Positions 5,811-11,605 of a stretch of DNA of 11,605 bases are shown here, piece by piece. The notes beneath the pieces were generated by a model. It did no database searches. It was not told the origin of the DNA and saw only the letters and a program-made list of their open reading frames with translations. How positions within the stretch are numbered: position 1 is the first letter of the stretch; every line of letters begins with the position of its first letter. Location of the stretch: positions 1 to 11,605 of the forward strand of contig JBDRGC010000382.1 of NCBI GenBank assembly GCA_043818215.1, read 5' to 3'. The translations under genes and the position numbers were made by a program. Source of the stretch: JBDRGC01 sp043818215. Lineage in GTDB: Bacteria; Chloroflexota; Anaerolineae; Anaerolineales; UBA11858.

Positions 5811-6602
5811 TTATGCTTTGATCGATACAGCCTGAACAAATAATGCGTTTATTTCTGTTACTTTGTTATAAATTTTCGCTGCCTTTTGGGGGTTCAATTG
5901 TGTGCCATCATCTTTTTTCTGCATTCTATTTACTGTATCTTTGATCATAAAATTTATCAACAGAGTCATCTGTTCCGTTGTAATCTGGCAACCCCGATGA
6001 ATAAGTTCCATATAACCTAACCCGGTTTCGCTTTCCAATAAACCAGTATTAATTGGCGCATCGAATAGAGATTTTTTCGTTCTCACCCAAGCAGCAAAAT
6101 CTAATAAATCCTGATCGTTCGACAATATGATAACGGGTTTTCCGTATTGGGTAAGTTCAAGACCTAAACATATCAAAGATAAATCCGGGTCTGACAAACC
6201 TTCTTTTGGGTGTACCAGCCTTTTATTTGCATTGGGCAAAGTTCTCAGAGCCTGAATATAACGATCTTCGGGTACAAATTGTTGGAATTGCTCCCTAATT
6301 TGATTGCGTATGGTTCTGATTTGATGTGTTCGCAAGCCTTTCCCGCCCAAAGTGCCCTTTTCAGGCTGGAACTCTTCCGAAACATGTGAGGTAGTATGCA
6401 GAAATTCATCCACCGCATTAGCTCGCACTAAATCTAATTGCGTTGTCAGCCATTCCTGCGCCTTTTCTAATTTCTGTTGAGCCGAAAGTCTTCGATTTTC
6501 AGCGCAATACCATAGGTCAGTGCAATACCATTCCATCAGCATCGAAAGTACGCAATTATCTATAATGATGTATGCTGGTTCATCTAACGTTTTTACAGGC
6601 AT
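5811..6602 (-). CDS. PIN-like nuclease domain protein (candidate effector)
   Basis: The 263-residue protein has an N-terminal strand YIIIDNCVLSML (11-22), matching the hhhDxxhh opening of PIN-domain RNases with Asp15 in the metal-binding place. Further acidic positions follow the PIN order: Asp65/Glu66, Asp138 and Asp140 (GLSDPDLSLICLG), and Asp163/Asp165 in IILSNDQDLL, which resembles the family's TNDxDF motif. About 90 residues extend beyond the usual 130-150-residue domain and may hold a partner-binding region. ATG at 6602 is preceded by AGGTGG at 6 nt. It is the first gene after the attI-like site and heads the three-gene operon. PIN domains cleave RNA, sometimes structured DNA; the target here is unknown. 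No small antitoxin gene adjoins it, so control by the SMC-like partner is a plausible inference. Confidence 0.75.
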   Translation of the reverse strand: MPVKTLDEPAYIIIDNCVLSMLMEWYCTDLWYCAENRRLSAQQKLEKAQEWLTTQLDLVRANAVDEFLHTTSHVSEEFQPEKGTLGGKGLRTHQIRTIRNQIREQFQQFVPEDRYIQALRTLPNANKRLVHPKEGLSDPDLSLICLGLELTQYGKPVIILSNDQDLLDFAAWVRTKKSLFDAPINTGLLESETGLGYMELIHRGCQITTEQMTLLINFMIKDTVNRMQKKDDGTQLNPQKAAKIYNKVTEINALFVQAVSIKA

Positions 6603-6729
6603 ATTATTCCACCTATTCCATCTTGGCTTTGATTTTTACAATTTTCCTTTTTACATCTGGACTAAGATCAGCAAATTCAAATTATCTAATGACCATTTCC
6701 GACTAATTCATTTCTCTTTTAGTTGAGCA
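6603..6729. other. AT-rich leader of the PIN/SMC operon
   Basis: This stretch separates the attI-like core from the PIN-like start codon. I see no convincing -35/-10 pair on the minus strand; the best -10 candidate, GATAAT within TAGATAAT, lacks a partner at 16-18 nt. A 22-codon open stretch (FADLSPDVKRKIVKIKAKME then stop) ends at about 6617, but it has an in-frame stop just before it and no start. Confidence 0.4.
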
Positions 6730-6767
6730 ACCCAACAGCTGTTTGCCGTCAGGTGTCGGCAAACAGC
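6730..6767 (-). other. attI-like site: GTTGGGT core with an 11-bp hairpin
   Basis: On the minus strand GTTGGGT (6736-6730) fits the integron core GTTRRRY. Immediately beside it GCTGTTTGCCG and CGGCAAACAGC form a perfect 11-bp stem (6738-6748 and 6757-6767) with an 8-nt loop. It sits between the integrase remnant and the first gene of the array, where attI belongs. No matching RYYYAAC core is found at the other end, so attC is less likely. There is no T-run to make it a simple terminator. The call is inference from position and core. Confidence 0.45.
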
Positions 6768-6835
6768 CCAATTATGCATGTTCTGCGCCACCTGTCGCAA
6801 TAACACATCATATCTGGATTCGCAGGCTGTCAGCA

Positions 6836-7042
6836 TCAGACGTCCCCAGCCAGATCATCTAATGGACTGCGCACATTTTCCAGCCTGTGCTTACTTATAT
6901 GAGTATACCGCTGAGTCGTCCGAATATCAACATGCCCCAACAATTCTTGAATATAACGAATATCTACACCATTTTCCAACAAATGAGTAGCATAAGAATG
7001 CCGTAGTGAATGCAGAGTAGTTTCCTGATTGATCCGCGCCTC
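6836..7042 (-). pseudogene. C-terminal remnant of an integron-integrase-like tyrosine recombinase
   Basis: About 69 codons survive, ending in TGA at 6836-6838. The frame reads TTLHSLRHSYATHLLENG, then IRYIQELLGHVDIRTTQRYTH and finally a VRSPLDDL tail. It holds the conserved H-x-x-R box, the second His in LLGH and the Tyr nucleophile in RYTH. The (R/K)SPLDxL ending after the Tyr is typical of IntI-type integrases. About 250 residues of the N-terminus, including the first catalytic Arg and any IntI-specific insertion, are replaced by a transposase fragment joined near 7033-7045, so the gene is dead. It is oriented like the cassette genes, unlike class 1 integrons but as in the 'reverse' integrons described in Treponema. 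A XerC/D-like recombinase is the alternative. Confidence 0.8.
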
Positions 7043-7449
7043 ACTTCGAGCGCGGCCTGGAGGTTGCTGAACCTGGCTTTGCGCAACAAACGGATCGCCA
7101 GCGTGCGCAGACTGGCCAGGATTTGGGCCTGGTTGCCATCCCTGGTCTTGATGTGGTCTTCATTGAAAGTGACATCCCGAATCCAGTTAGCGGCTTCCCC
7201 GCCCCAATGACCCCGGATGACCTGGGCCAGATCGCTTTGTACAGCATGTTGGGCTGTTTCGACTTGCTGATTGGTTGCATAATAGCTGGTTTCGCAGGTA
7301 GTTGTCTGCCTGGCGACCTCAACTGTTGTGCGCTCCATTACGACCAGGGTGTGCAAGCCACTCTCGGCCCAGCGGTTGACCACGGTCAGGCCCCTCGTTT
7401 TCATCGCCTTCCCTTCAACTATCGGTTGGTGATAATCTAACTTCACCAC
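7041..7449 (-). pseudogene. ISAs1-family transposase fragment, truncated at both ends
   Basis: The frame encodes TLVVMERTTVEVARQTT, then a segment with HWGGEAANWIRDVTFNEDH followed by GNQAQILASLRTLAIRLLRKA. This is the C-terminal part of ISAs1-type DDE transposases, with RDVTFxED carrying the catalytic Glu. About 135 residues of an expected 370-ish remain. The N-terminal two thirds are missing, and the last residues are lost where the frame runs into integrase sequence read in another frame (GSIRKLLCIHYG onward, 7033-6964, is not transposase). The beginning overlaps the end of the kinase gene by a few bases, so the GTG at 7449 is not a true start. Both ends being missing implies later deletion, not a fresh insertion. 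Confidence 0.8.
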
Positions 7450-9020
7450 CGACCGGGGATTTCGACTTGTAAAACAAATCCTCCTCTGGGTGACGATTCG
7501 AGTTGCATGGAGCCACCCAGAAGCGCGGCGCGCTCGCTAATACCGATTAACCCGAAGTGTTTTTGCATCGAGAGATCAACCAGGTTGGGTGGAATGGTGA
7601 ATCCCTGACCGTCATCAACAATGCGGACGAGTAGATTGTCCATTGGGGTTCGGTGCAAAGTCAACACCACCCTTTTCGCGGTTGCATGTTTGCCGATATT
7701 GTTTAACCCTTCTTGTATGATCCGAAATACCGAAATCTCTGTAGTTTCCGGCAAACGGCCTAACGATGGATCAATGTCCACTTGAATGGTAATGCCGGTC
7801 CGTTCCCCCCATTCCTGCGCGTGTGACCGAATTGCCGAGGATAGACCATGGTTATCAATCGTTGGCGGGCGCAAGTCACGACAGAGCTGGCGTAAATCGC
7901 CAATCACCTGTCGGATGCCGTTGCGGATTGCTTTTAACTCAGTTCGTTGGGTTTCAGAACGCTCATTGTTTTCAGTTTCTTCCAGGTGATAGTTCGCGCC
8001 CAGTAGATCCTGGATCACAAGATCGTGGAGTTCACGGGCCACAGCCTTGCGCTCCTCTTCACGTTCGGTCAACAATCGCCGTTGCGTTTCTTGGAGGGCG
8101 ATATTGAGACGATCCAACGCCTTCACCTGGTCGCTCAATTTTTCAACCAGTTGGCGGTTTAGCGTATCGCTCGCTTCCAGGTTTTCATGCAGTACAGCCT
8201 GCATTAGGAAAAGTTCGTCGGTTTGTTTTCGGGCGGCGTGATAACTTTCGAGCGCCCACATGATGGGTGTTACCTGCTCCTGGTTGCTGCCCCCCACTAT
8301 CAGTTCAACAATATCGCGGGGTGTGCAGTCTGTTGTGCATCGGTCGGCCAACAGCCTGCCTTGATATAATACGAGGATGCGGTCTGTAATGCTAAACAAG
8401 TGTTTGAGATTATCGCTGCTAAGGATAACTCCGAGGCCCTGCTGCGCCAATTTATTGACGTGGGCGAGTATGATCTCCTGATGGTGAAAACTGAGGTTTG
8501 GCAGGATATCGTCAATTAGAAGTAACTGAGATGGCTGGCAGAAAGCCCGCATCAGGGCGACCAGGTGGCGCTGTTCGTCGGTTAAGTTCCCCGTGGTTTC
8601 CTGCAGCAGGCTGACTGGCAGATCGAAATCGATCAGCAAATCACTGGCCCGCTGGTGCATTCGATCTCGATTCGGCAGACCAATGGGGGAGGGCCAACAG
8701 ATCTCGCGTCCCAGGAAAATATTTTGTACGATATCTAACTGTTCCACAAGCTGGGGTACCTGGCACACCAGCTCAATCCCCTTCTGGCGGGCTTGCCTGT
8801 GGGAGGTAAAACGCACCGGCTGCCCTTGCAGAGTGATTCTTCCAGCGGTAGCATGGTTGACTCCCCCTATTAGATGCAGCAGAGATGATTTTCCCGCGCC
8901 GCGCCGCCCAACCAGGCCGATAATTTCACCGCGATTCATCGTGAAGGTGATGTCATCCAACACCTTCAGGTTTCCGTAAGATTTCGATAAAGACTGAACT
9001 TCCAGTAATATTTCTGACAT
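7443..9020 (-). CDS. Degenerate ABC ATPase domain fused to a NarL-type histidine kinase
   Basis: Residue numbers count from the GTG at 9023; ATG at 9020 is the likelier start. Residues 5-245 form an ABC domain of the sugar-importer (RbsA/GguA) type with Walker A GRRGAGKSS (39-47) and Gln88 in the Q-loop. The signature is LTDEQ (147-151) instead of LSGGQ, Walker B ends IDD (170-172) so the catalytic Glu is Asp, and the switch His aligns with Asp204. A coiled-coil linker (about 255-325) leads to a HisKA_3 domain with phospho-acceptor His333 in ARELHDLV. An HATPase_c domain follows with an N-box around EGLNNIGKH (438-446), IVDDGQGF (468-475) and GLIGISER (491-498). There is no membrane segment. 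The protein probably reads the state of the neighbouring transporter and phosphorylates an unseen LuxR-type regulator; this is inference. The stop is followed at once by transposase remnant. Confidence 0.9.
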   Translation of the reverse strand: MSEILLEVQSLSKSYGNLKVLDDITFTMNRGEIIGLVGRRGAGKSSLLHLIGGVNHATAGRITLQGQPVRFTSHRQARQKGIELVCQVPQLVEQLDIVQNIFLGREICWPSPIGLPNRDRMHQRASDLLIDFDLPVSLLQETTGNLTDEQRHLVALMRAFCQPSQLLLIDDILPNLSFHHQEIILAHVNKLAQQGLGVILSSDNLKHLFSITDRILVLYQGRLLADRCTTDCTPRDIVELIVGGSNQEQVTPIMWALESYHAARKQTDELFLMQAVLHENLEASDTLNRQLVEKLSDQVKALDRLNIALQETQRRLLTEREEERKAVARELHDLVIQDLLGANYHLEETENNERSETQRTELKAIRNGIRQVIGDLRQLCRDLRPPTIDNHGLSSAIRSHAQEWGERTGITIQVDIDPSLGRLPETTEISVFRIIQEGLNNIGKHATAKRVVLTLHRTPMDNLLVRIVDDGQGFTIPPNLVDLSMQKHFGLIGISERAALLGGSMQLESSPRGGFVLQVEIPGRW

Positions 9021-9056
9021 CACCCTAATTCTACTGCAAAACCTGGTTAAAATGCC

Positions 9057-9100
9057 AAAAAAGGGGGATAGGAGCGGCGCAATTGCTCATATCCCCCTTT
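9057..9100 (-). terminator. Strong intrinsic terminator between the sugar permease and the kinase gene
   Basis: GGGGGATA (9063-9070) pairs with TATCCCCC (9090-9097), extended inward by GAGC/GCTC after one mismatch and outward by AAA/TTT, with a 9-nt loop. On the minus strand a run of six T follows. It lies about 30 nt past the permease stop and about 36 nt before the kinase start. Kinase expression must therefore come from read-through or a promoter within this short space, and I see no clear promoter there. Confidence 0.85.
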
Positions 9101-9128
9101 AGGGGACATCCACGCTTAGATGGAGACT

Positions 9129-10313
9129 CTATTTCCCGGTGTTGCGGGTGGCTACATCGAAGATGACCGCGGCTGCAAGAACAATGGCTCTGACGATATA
9201 CTGGTAGGATATATCAATACCCATCAAGTTCATGCCGCTGGTGAGTGATGTCATCACCAATGCGCCGATTATCGCCCCGGTAACTCTGCCAACGCCGCCT
9301 GCCGCGGATACGCCTCCCACAAAAGCCGCTGCGATGGCATCCAGTTCGAACAGGGTCCCTGCGGTCGTTGTGGCCGACTGCAAACGGGATGCAAACAGGA
9401 CACCCGATAAGGCCGCAAGCATCCCCATCGAACCAAAAACGACATGGGTCAATCGCTTCACACTGATACCGCTCAGTTCCGCCGCCTCAGGATTCCCACC
9501 GACGGCGTAAATATGTCTGCCGAGTACTGTCTTCGTGGTAACGAAATTATAGATGATAACTACAATCAAAACGACCACTGCGGTCCATGAGAGGCCTTTG
9601 TATCCTGCGAGCAGCCAGGCGACGCCACCTAATAAGGCTGAAACGAATACCAGCTTAAGGATGAACATCTCGATCGGCAATACTTCGAATTTGTAGCTTT
9701 GCATCTTTCTGCGGTTGACAATTTCGTTTGTGGTAAACAGAATGATGCCCAGCAATCCGAGGATCAGCGTTATTTTATGTACACCTGGCAAAATCCCAAT
9801 ATCTGGAATGTCGGGAATGAAACCGTTGCCAATGGCGTTGAACGCAGCGTTTGGAATAACGATTGTGCCAGTACTCCTCGTGATAAGCTGCAATGCGCCT
9901 CTGTATCCTAACCATCCTGCAAGCGTTGCGACAAAGGATGGGATTCCCATTTTAGCTACCAGGAAAGAGGTAAGCAGCCCTGCCAGAATTCCGAGTACCA
10001 GCACCACGAATATGGCCGCGTATACAGGCAGGTGCCAGGATACCAGGGCGACGGCCGCTACCGCACCGAGGAAGCCTGCGAGAAAACCAACTGATAAATC
10101 GATATGCCGTATTACGATGACCAGCGTCATACCAACCGCCAATACGGCGATATAGCCGGTCTGATTCACCAGGTTGACGATATTTCTTGATGAGATGAAG
10201 ACACCGTTTGTCGCGACGGTAAAGGTCGCCATGATGATAAACAGGGCGATAAACATCCCATATTCACGGATATTCTCGCGCAATAATGTTCGAGCGTGTT
10301 TGATGAATGACAT
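9129..10313 (-). CDS. CUT2 sugar ABC transporter permease (GguB/MmsB/XylH type)
   Basis: This 394-residue integral membrane protein has about ten hydrophobic segments and belongs to the BPD_transp_2 permeases for monosaccharides. Family marks include NIREYGMFIAL near the N-terminus, HIDLSVGFLAGF and GIPSFVATLAG. Toward the C-terminal side come GRHIYAVGGNPEAAELSGI (the cytoplasmic coupling region), then GGVSAAGGVGRVTGAIIGAL and SGMNLMGIDISYQYIVR, which closely recall GguB. ATG at 10313 is chosen because GAGGAG stands 7 nt upstream. An open stretch of 20 more codons to 10373 would overlap the ATPase gene and has no better signal. It lies 19 nt after the ATPase and before a terminator. It should import a monosaccharide such as xylose, galactose or arabinose. 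The substrate is not readable and no binding-protein gene is in view. Confidence 0.9.
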   Translation of the reverse strand: MSFIKHARTLLRENIREYGMFIALFIIMATFTVATNGVFISSRNIVNLVNQTGYIAVLAVGMTLVIVIRHIDLSVGFLAGFLGAVAAVALVSWHLPVYAAIFVVLVLGILAGLLTSFLVAKMGIPSFVATLAGWLGYRGALQLITRSTGTIVIPNAAFNAIGNGFIPDIPDIGILPGVHKITLILGLLGIILFTTNEIVNRRKMQSYKFEVLPIEMFILKLVFVSALLGGVAWLLAGYKGLSWTAVVVLIVVIIYNFVTTKTVLGRHIYAVGGNPEAAELSGISVKRLTHVVFGSMGMLAALSGVLFASRLQSATTTAGTLFELDAIAAAFVGGVSAAGGVGRVTGAIIGALVMTSLTSGMNLMGIDISYQYIVRAIVLAAAVIFDVATRNTGK

Positions 10314-10332
10314 CTTGAGTCTCCTCGGCCTG

Positions 10333-11133
10333 TCAGGCAACTGCCTCTTCGCTAAAGTCATCACGGGCACCAATCATGTAGGCTACCACCCGTTCGCGAA
10401 ACTCATGAATGTCCCCTTCTACCGGGGTATCGGAGACTTTGCGTCCCTGGCGCAGCACTATCAAGCGATCACTCACCTGGTAGATATCTTCCAGGCGGTG
10501 GCTGATGATGATTATCGAAGATCCCTGTGCCTTGAGTTCCCGCACTAAATCGAGCACCTTGTCAATGGCTGCCACACTCAGAGCCGCCGTAGGCTCATCC
10601 ATGATGATGACTTTGGCATTGAAGGCGGTGGCACGCGCGATGGCGACTGCCTGACGCTGGCCGCCGGACAGTCTCTCCACTTTTAATCGCACCGAAGAGA
10701 TGTCGATTTTGAGGCGGTTTAACAGGTGTTTCGTTTCCTTTTCCATGTGACGATTGTCCATCACGCCAATCGGCCCCAGTTTTACGCGCACCGCTTCACG
10801 TCCCAAGAAAACATTGGCAGCCACATCGAGGTTGTTCGCAAGGGCGTAGTCTTGATAGACCATCTCGATGCCCAGGCGGCGAGCGTCCATAGGGTTGGCA
10901 ACATGCGTCTTCTTGCCTCCTATGAGGATTTCGCCTCCATCAGGAATGTAAGCCCCACTGAGAACTTTCATCAGGGTGGATTTGCCCGCCGCATTGTCGC
11001 CTACCAACCCCACGACTTCATTGCGGTGCAATACCAGATCTACCCCACGCAACGCCTGGACAGCGCCAAAGTTCTTTTTGATGCTGCGCATTTCTACGAC
11101 AGGTTCGATTCTTGCTGAAGTATTCATCGACAC
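10333..11133 (-). CDS. CUT2-type sugar ABC transporter ATPase, single domain
   Basis: The 266-residue ATPase has a full set of motifs: Walker A GDNAAGKST (45-53), Gln94 in VYQDYAL, signature LSGGQ (155-159), Walker B VIIMDE (175-180) and switch His212 in IIISHRL. The sequence resembles one half of RbsA/XylG/GguA proteins, which usually carry two ABC domains in about 500 residues. Single-domain forms such as FrcA also exist. It energises the permease encoded 19 nt downstream. GTG at 11133 is preferred because GGGAG lies 7 nt upstream; ATG at 11127 would be 13 nt away. The degenerate ABC domain of the downstream kinase fusion could be its second half in the transporter; that is a hypothesis. 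Confidence 0.9.
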   Translation of the reverse strand: MSMNTSARIEPVVEMRSIKKNFGAVQALRGVDLVLHRNEVVGLVGDNAAGKSTLMKVLSGAYIPDGGEILIGGKKTHVANPMDARRLGIEMVYQDYALANNLDVAANVFLGREAVRVKLGPIGVMDNRHMEKETKHLLNRLKIDISSVRLKVERLSGGQRQAVAIARATAFNAKVIIMDEPTAALSVAAIDKVLDLVRELKAQGSSIIIISHRLEDIYQVSDRLIVLRQGRKVSDTPVEGDIHEFRERVVAYMIGARDDFSEEAVA

Positions 11134-11170
11134 ATTCTTTCTCCCGGAAATATTAGTGAAGGTCTTATGC

Positions 11171-11605
11171 CTATCCTTTGAGTGAACCCGCTAGCAAGCC
11201 GCGCAGGAAGTAGCGTCCCAAAAAGATGTAGACGAGCAAGGTTGGTAAGGCTGCCAGCAATGAACCGGCCATTTGTACATTCCATGCGATGATTTGGCTG
11301 CCTGCCATATTGTTGAGCGCAACGGTGATAGGCCAATCTGTATTGCCGGTAAGTATGACAGCAAACAGGAAATCATTCCAGGCGGACGTAAATTGCCAGA
11401 TAAGCACCACTACGAAACTGGGAATGGATATGGGCAGCAGAATATGTCGGTAGACCCCCAGCATATCAGCGCCGTCAATTTTCGCGGCTTCAAGCAATTC
11501 TTGCGGCAGACTGGCGTAGTAATTTCGAAAGGTAAGTGTTGTGATGGGAATGCCGTAGATGATATGTGCCATTGCCAGACCAGCCAATCCTTTTATTCCA
11601 ATCAC
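11171..11605 (-). CDS. CUT1 carbohydrate ABC transporter permease (MalG type), 5' part beyond the window
   Basis: The last 144-145 codons of a MalG-family (BPD_transp_1) permease are present, ending in TAG at 11171. The EAA cytoplasmic loop, which docks to the ATPase, reads LLEAAKIDGADMLGVYRHIL (38-57 of the visible part). Hydrophobic segments precede and follow it, and the FLGRYFLRGLLAGSLKG ending is the usual MalG-type C-terminus. It lies 37 nt before the CUT2-type ATPase on the same strand. CUT1 and CUT2 components normally belong to separate systems, with MsmK/MalK-type ATPases serving CUT1, so two transporters are probably joined in one operon. The frame is open at the window edge; the GTG there is internal. 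Confidence 0.9.
   Translation of the reverse strand: MIGIKGLAGLAMAHIIYGIPITTLTFRNYYASLPQELLEAAKIDGADMLGVYRHILLPISIPSFVVVLIWQFTSAWNDFLFAVILTGNTDWPITVALNNMAGSQIIAWNVQMAGSLLAALPTLLVYIFLGRYFLRGLLAGSLKG

Noticed and set aside
6617..6690. Short minus-strand frame FADLSPDVKRKIVKIKAKME as an antitoxin for the PIN-like protein
   Set aside because: Only about 22 codons, an in-frame stop directly before it, and no start codon or ribosome binding site.
7786..8979. Plus-strand open frames opposite the kinase gene
   Set aside because: They are antisense shadows of a clear coding sequence, with no domain or ribosome binding site.
9101..9128. A tRNA or riboswitch in the permease-kinase gap
   Set aside because: The conserved structure there is explained by the terminator hairpin; no cloverleaf or known aptamer core is seen.
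10314..10373. Longer start of the GguB-type permease at 10373
   Set aside because: The extra 20 residues overlap the ATPase gene, are basic and unlike the family N-terminus, while ATG at 10313 has a strong GAGGAG at good spacing.

Overview
The window looks like an accessory region of a bacterial chromosome at moderate GC. The gene families (CUT-type sugar transporters, a NarL-type kinase carrying an ABC domain, and degenerate palindromic repeats built on GCCTGCACT/GAAGTG) suggest an environmental lineage such as Chloroflexota (Anaerolineae-like). That assignment is inference; there is no rRNA or marker gene. All convincing protein genes except one transposase remnant are on the minus strand, so the story is best read from right to left.

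Right block (11605-7443): a carbohydrate ABC transporter operon. It has the C-terminal part of a MalG-type (CUT1) permease, a single-domain RbsA/GguA-type (CUT2) ATPase and a GguB/XylH-type (CUT2) permease. A strong intrinsic terminator follows, then a protein joining a degenerate ABC ATPase domain to a NarL-type histidine kinase. The ABC part of the kinase has lost the LSGGQ signature, the catalytic Glu and the switch His. This suggests a transporter-coupled sensor rather than a second transport engine. No response regulator is visible.

Middle junction (7449-6836): a both-ends-truncated ISAs1-family transposase fragment abuts the last about 69 residues of a tyrosine recombinase. This tail keeps the HxxR, GH and Tyr motifs and the RSPLD tail typical of integron integrases (IntI).

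Left block (6770-1): I read this as the cassette array of a sedentary (chromosomal) integron oriented the same way as the integrase remnant. An attI-like GTTGGGT core with an 11-bp hairpin (6730-6767) is followed by: a three-gene unit (PIN-like nuclease, unknown 253-aa protein, Rad50/SMC-like ATPase with zinc hook) that resembles Lamassu/DdmABC-type defence operons in order and composition; an attC site; a DUF2442-DUF4160 pair with its own sigma70-type promoter; a second attC site; and a cassette with a small membrane protein and a DUF5661-like protein running off the left edge.

Both attC sites are interrupted, at about the same place and on the strand opposite to the cassette genes, by related group II introns. 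The copy at 2677-3107 seems to be a complete ORF-less ribozyme: GTGCG 5' end, canonical 34-nt domain V, end at AC, and removing it restores a GTTGGGC core. The copy at 747 is a 5' fragment followed by repeats, unassigned sequence and an IS110 transposase C-terminal remnant. Placement in attC points to the group IIC-attC class. The candidate system of most interest is therefore an integron-borne SMC/PIN defence-like operon beside a degenerate integrase and ORF-less attC introns.
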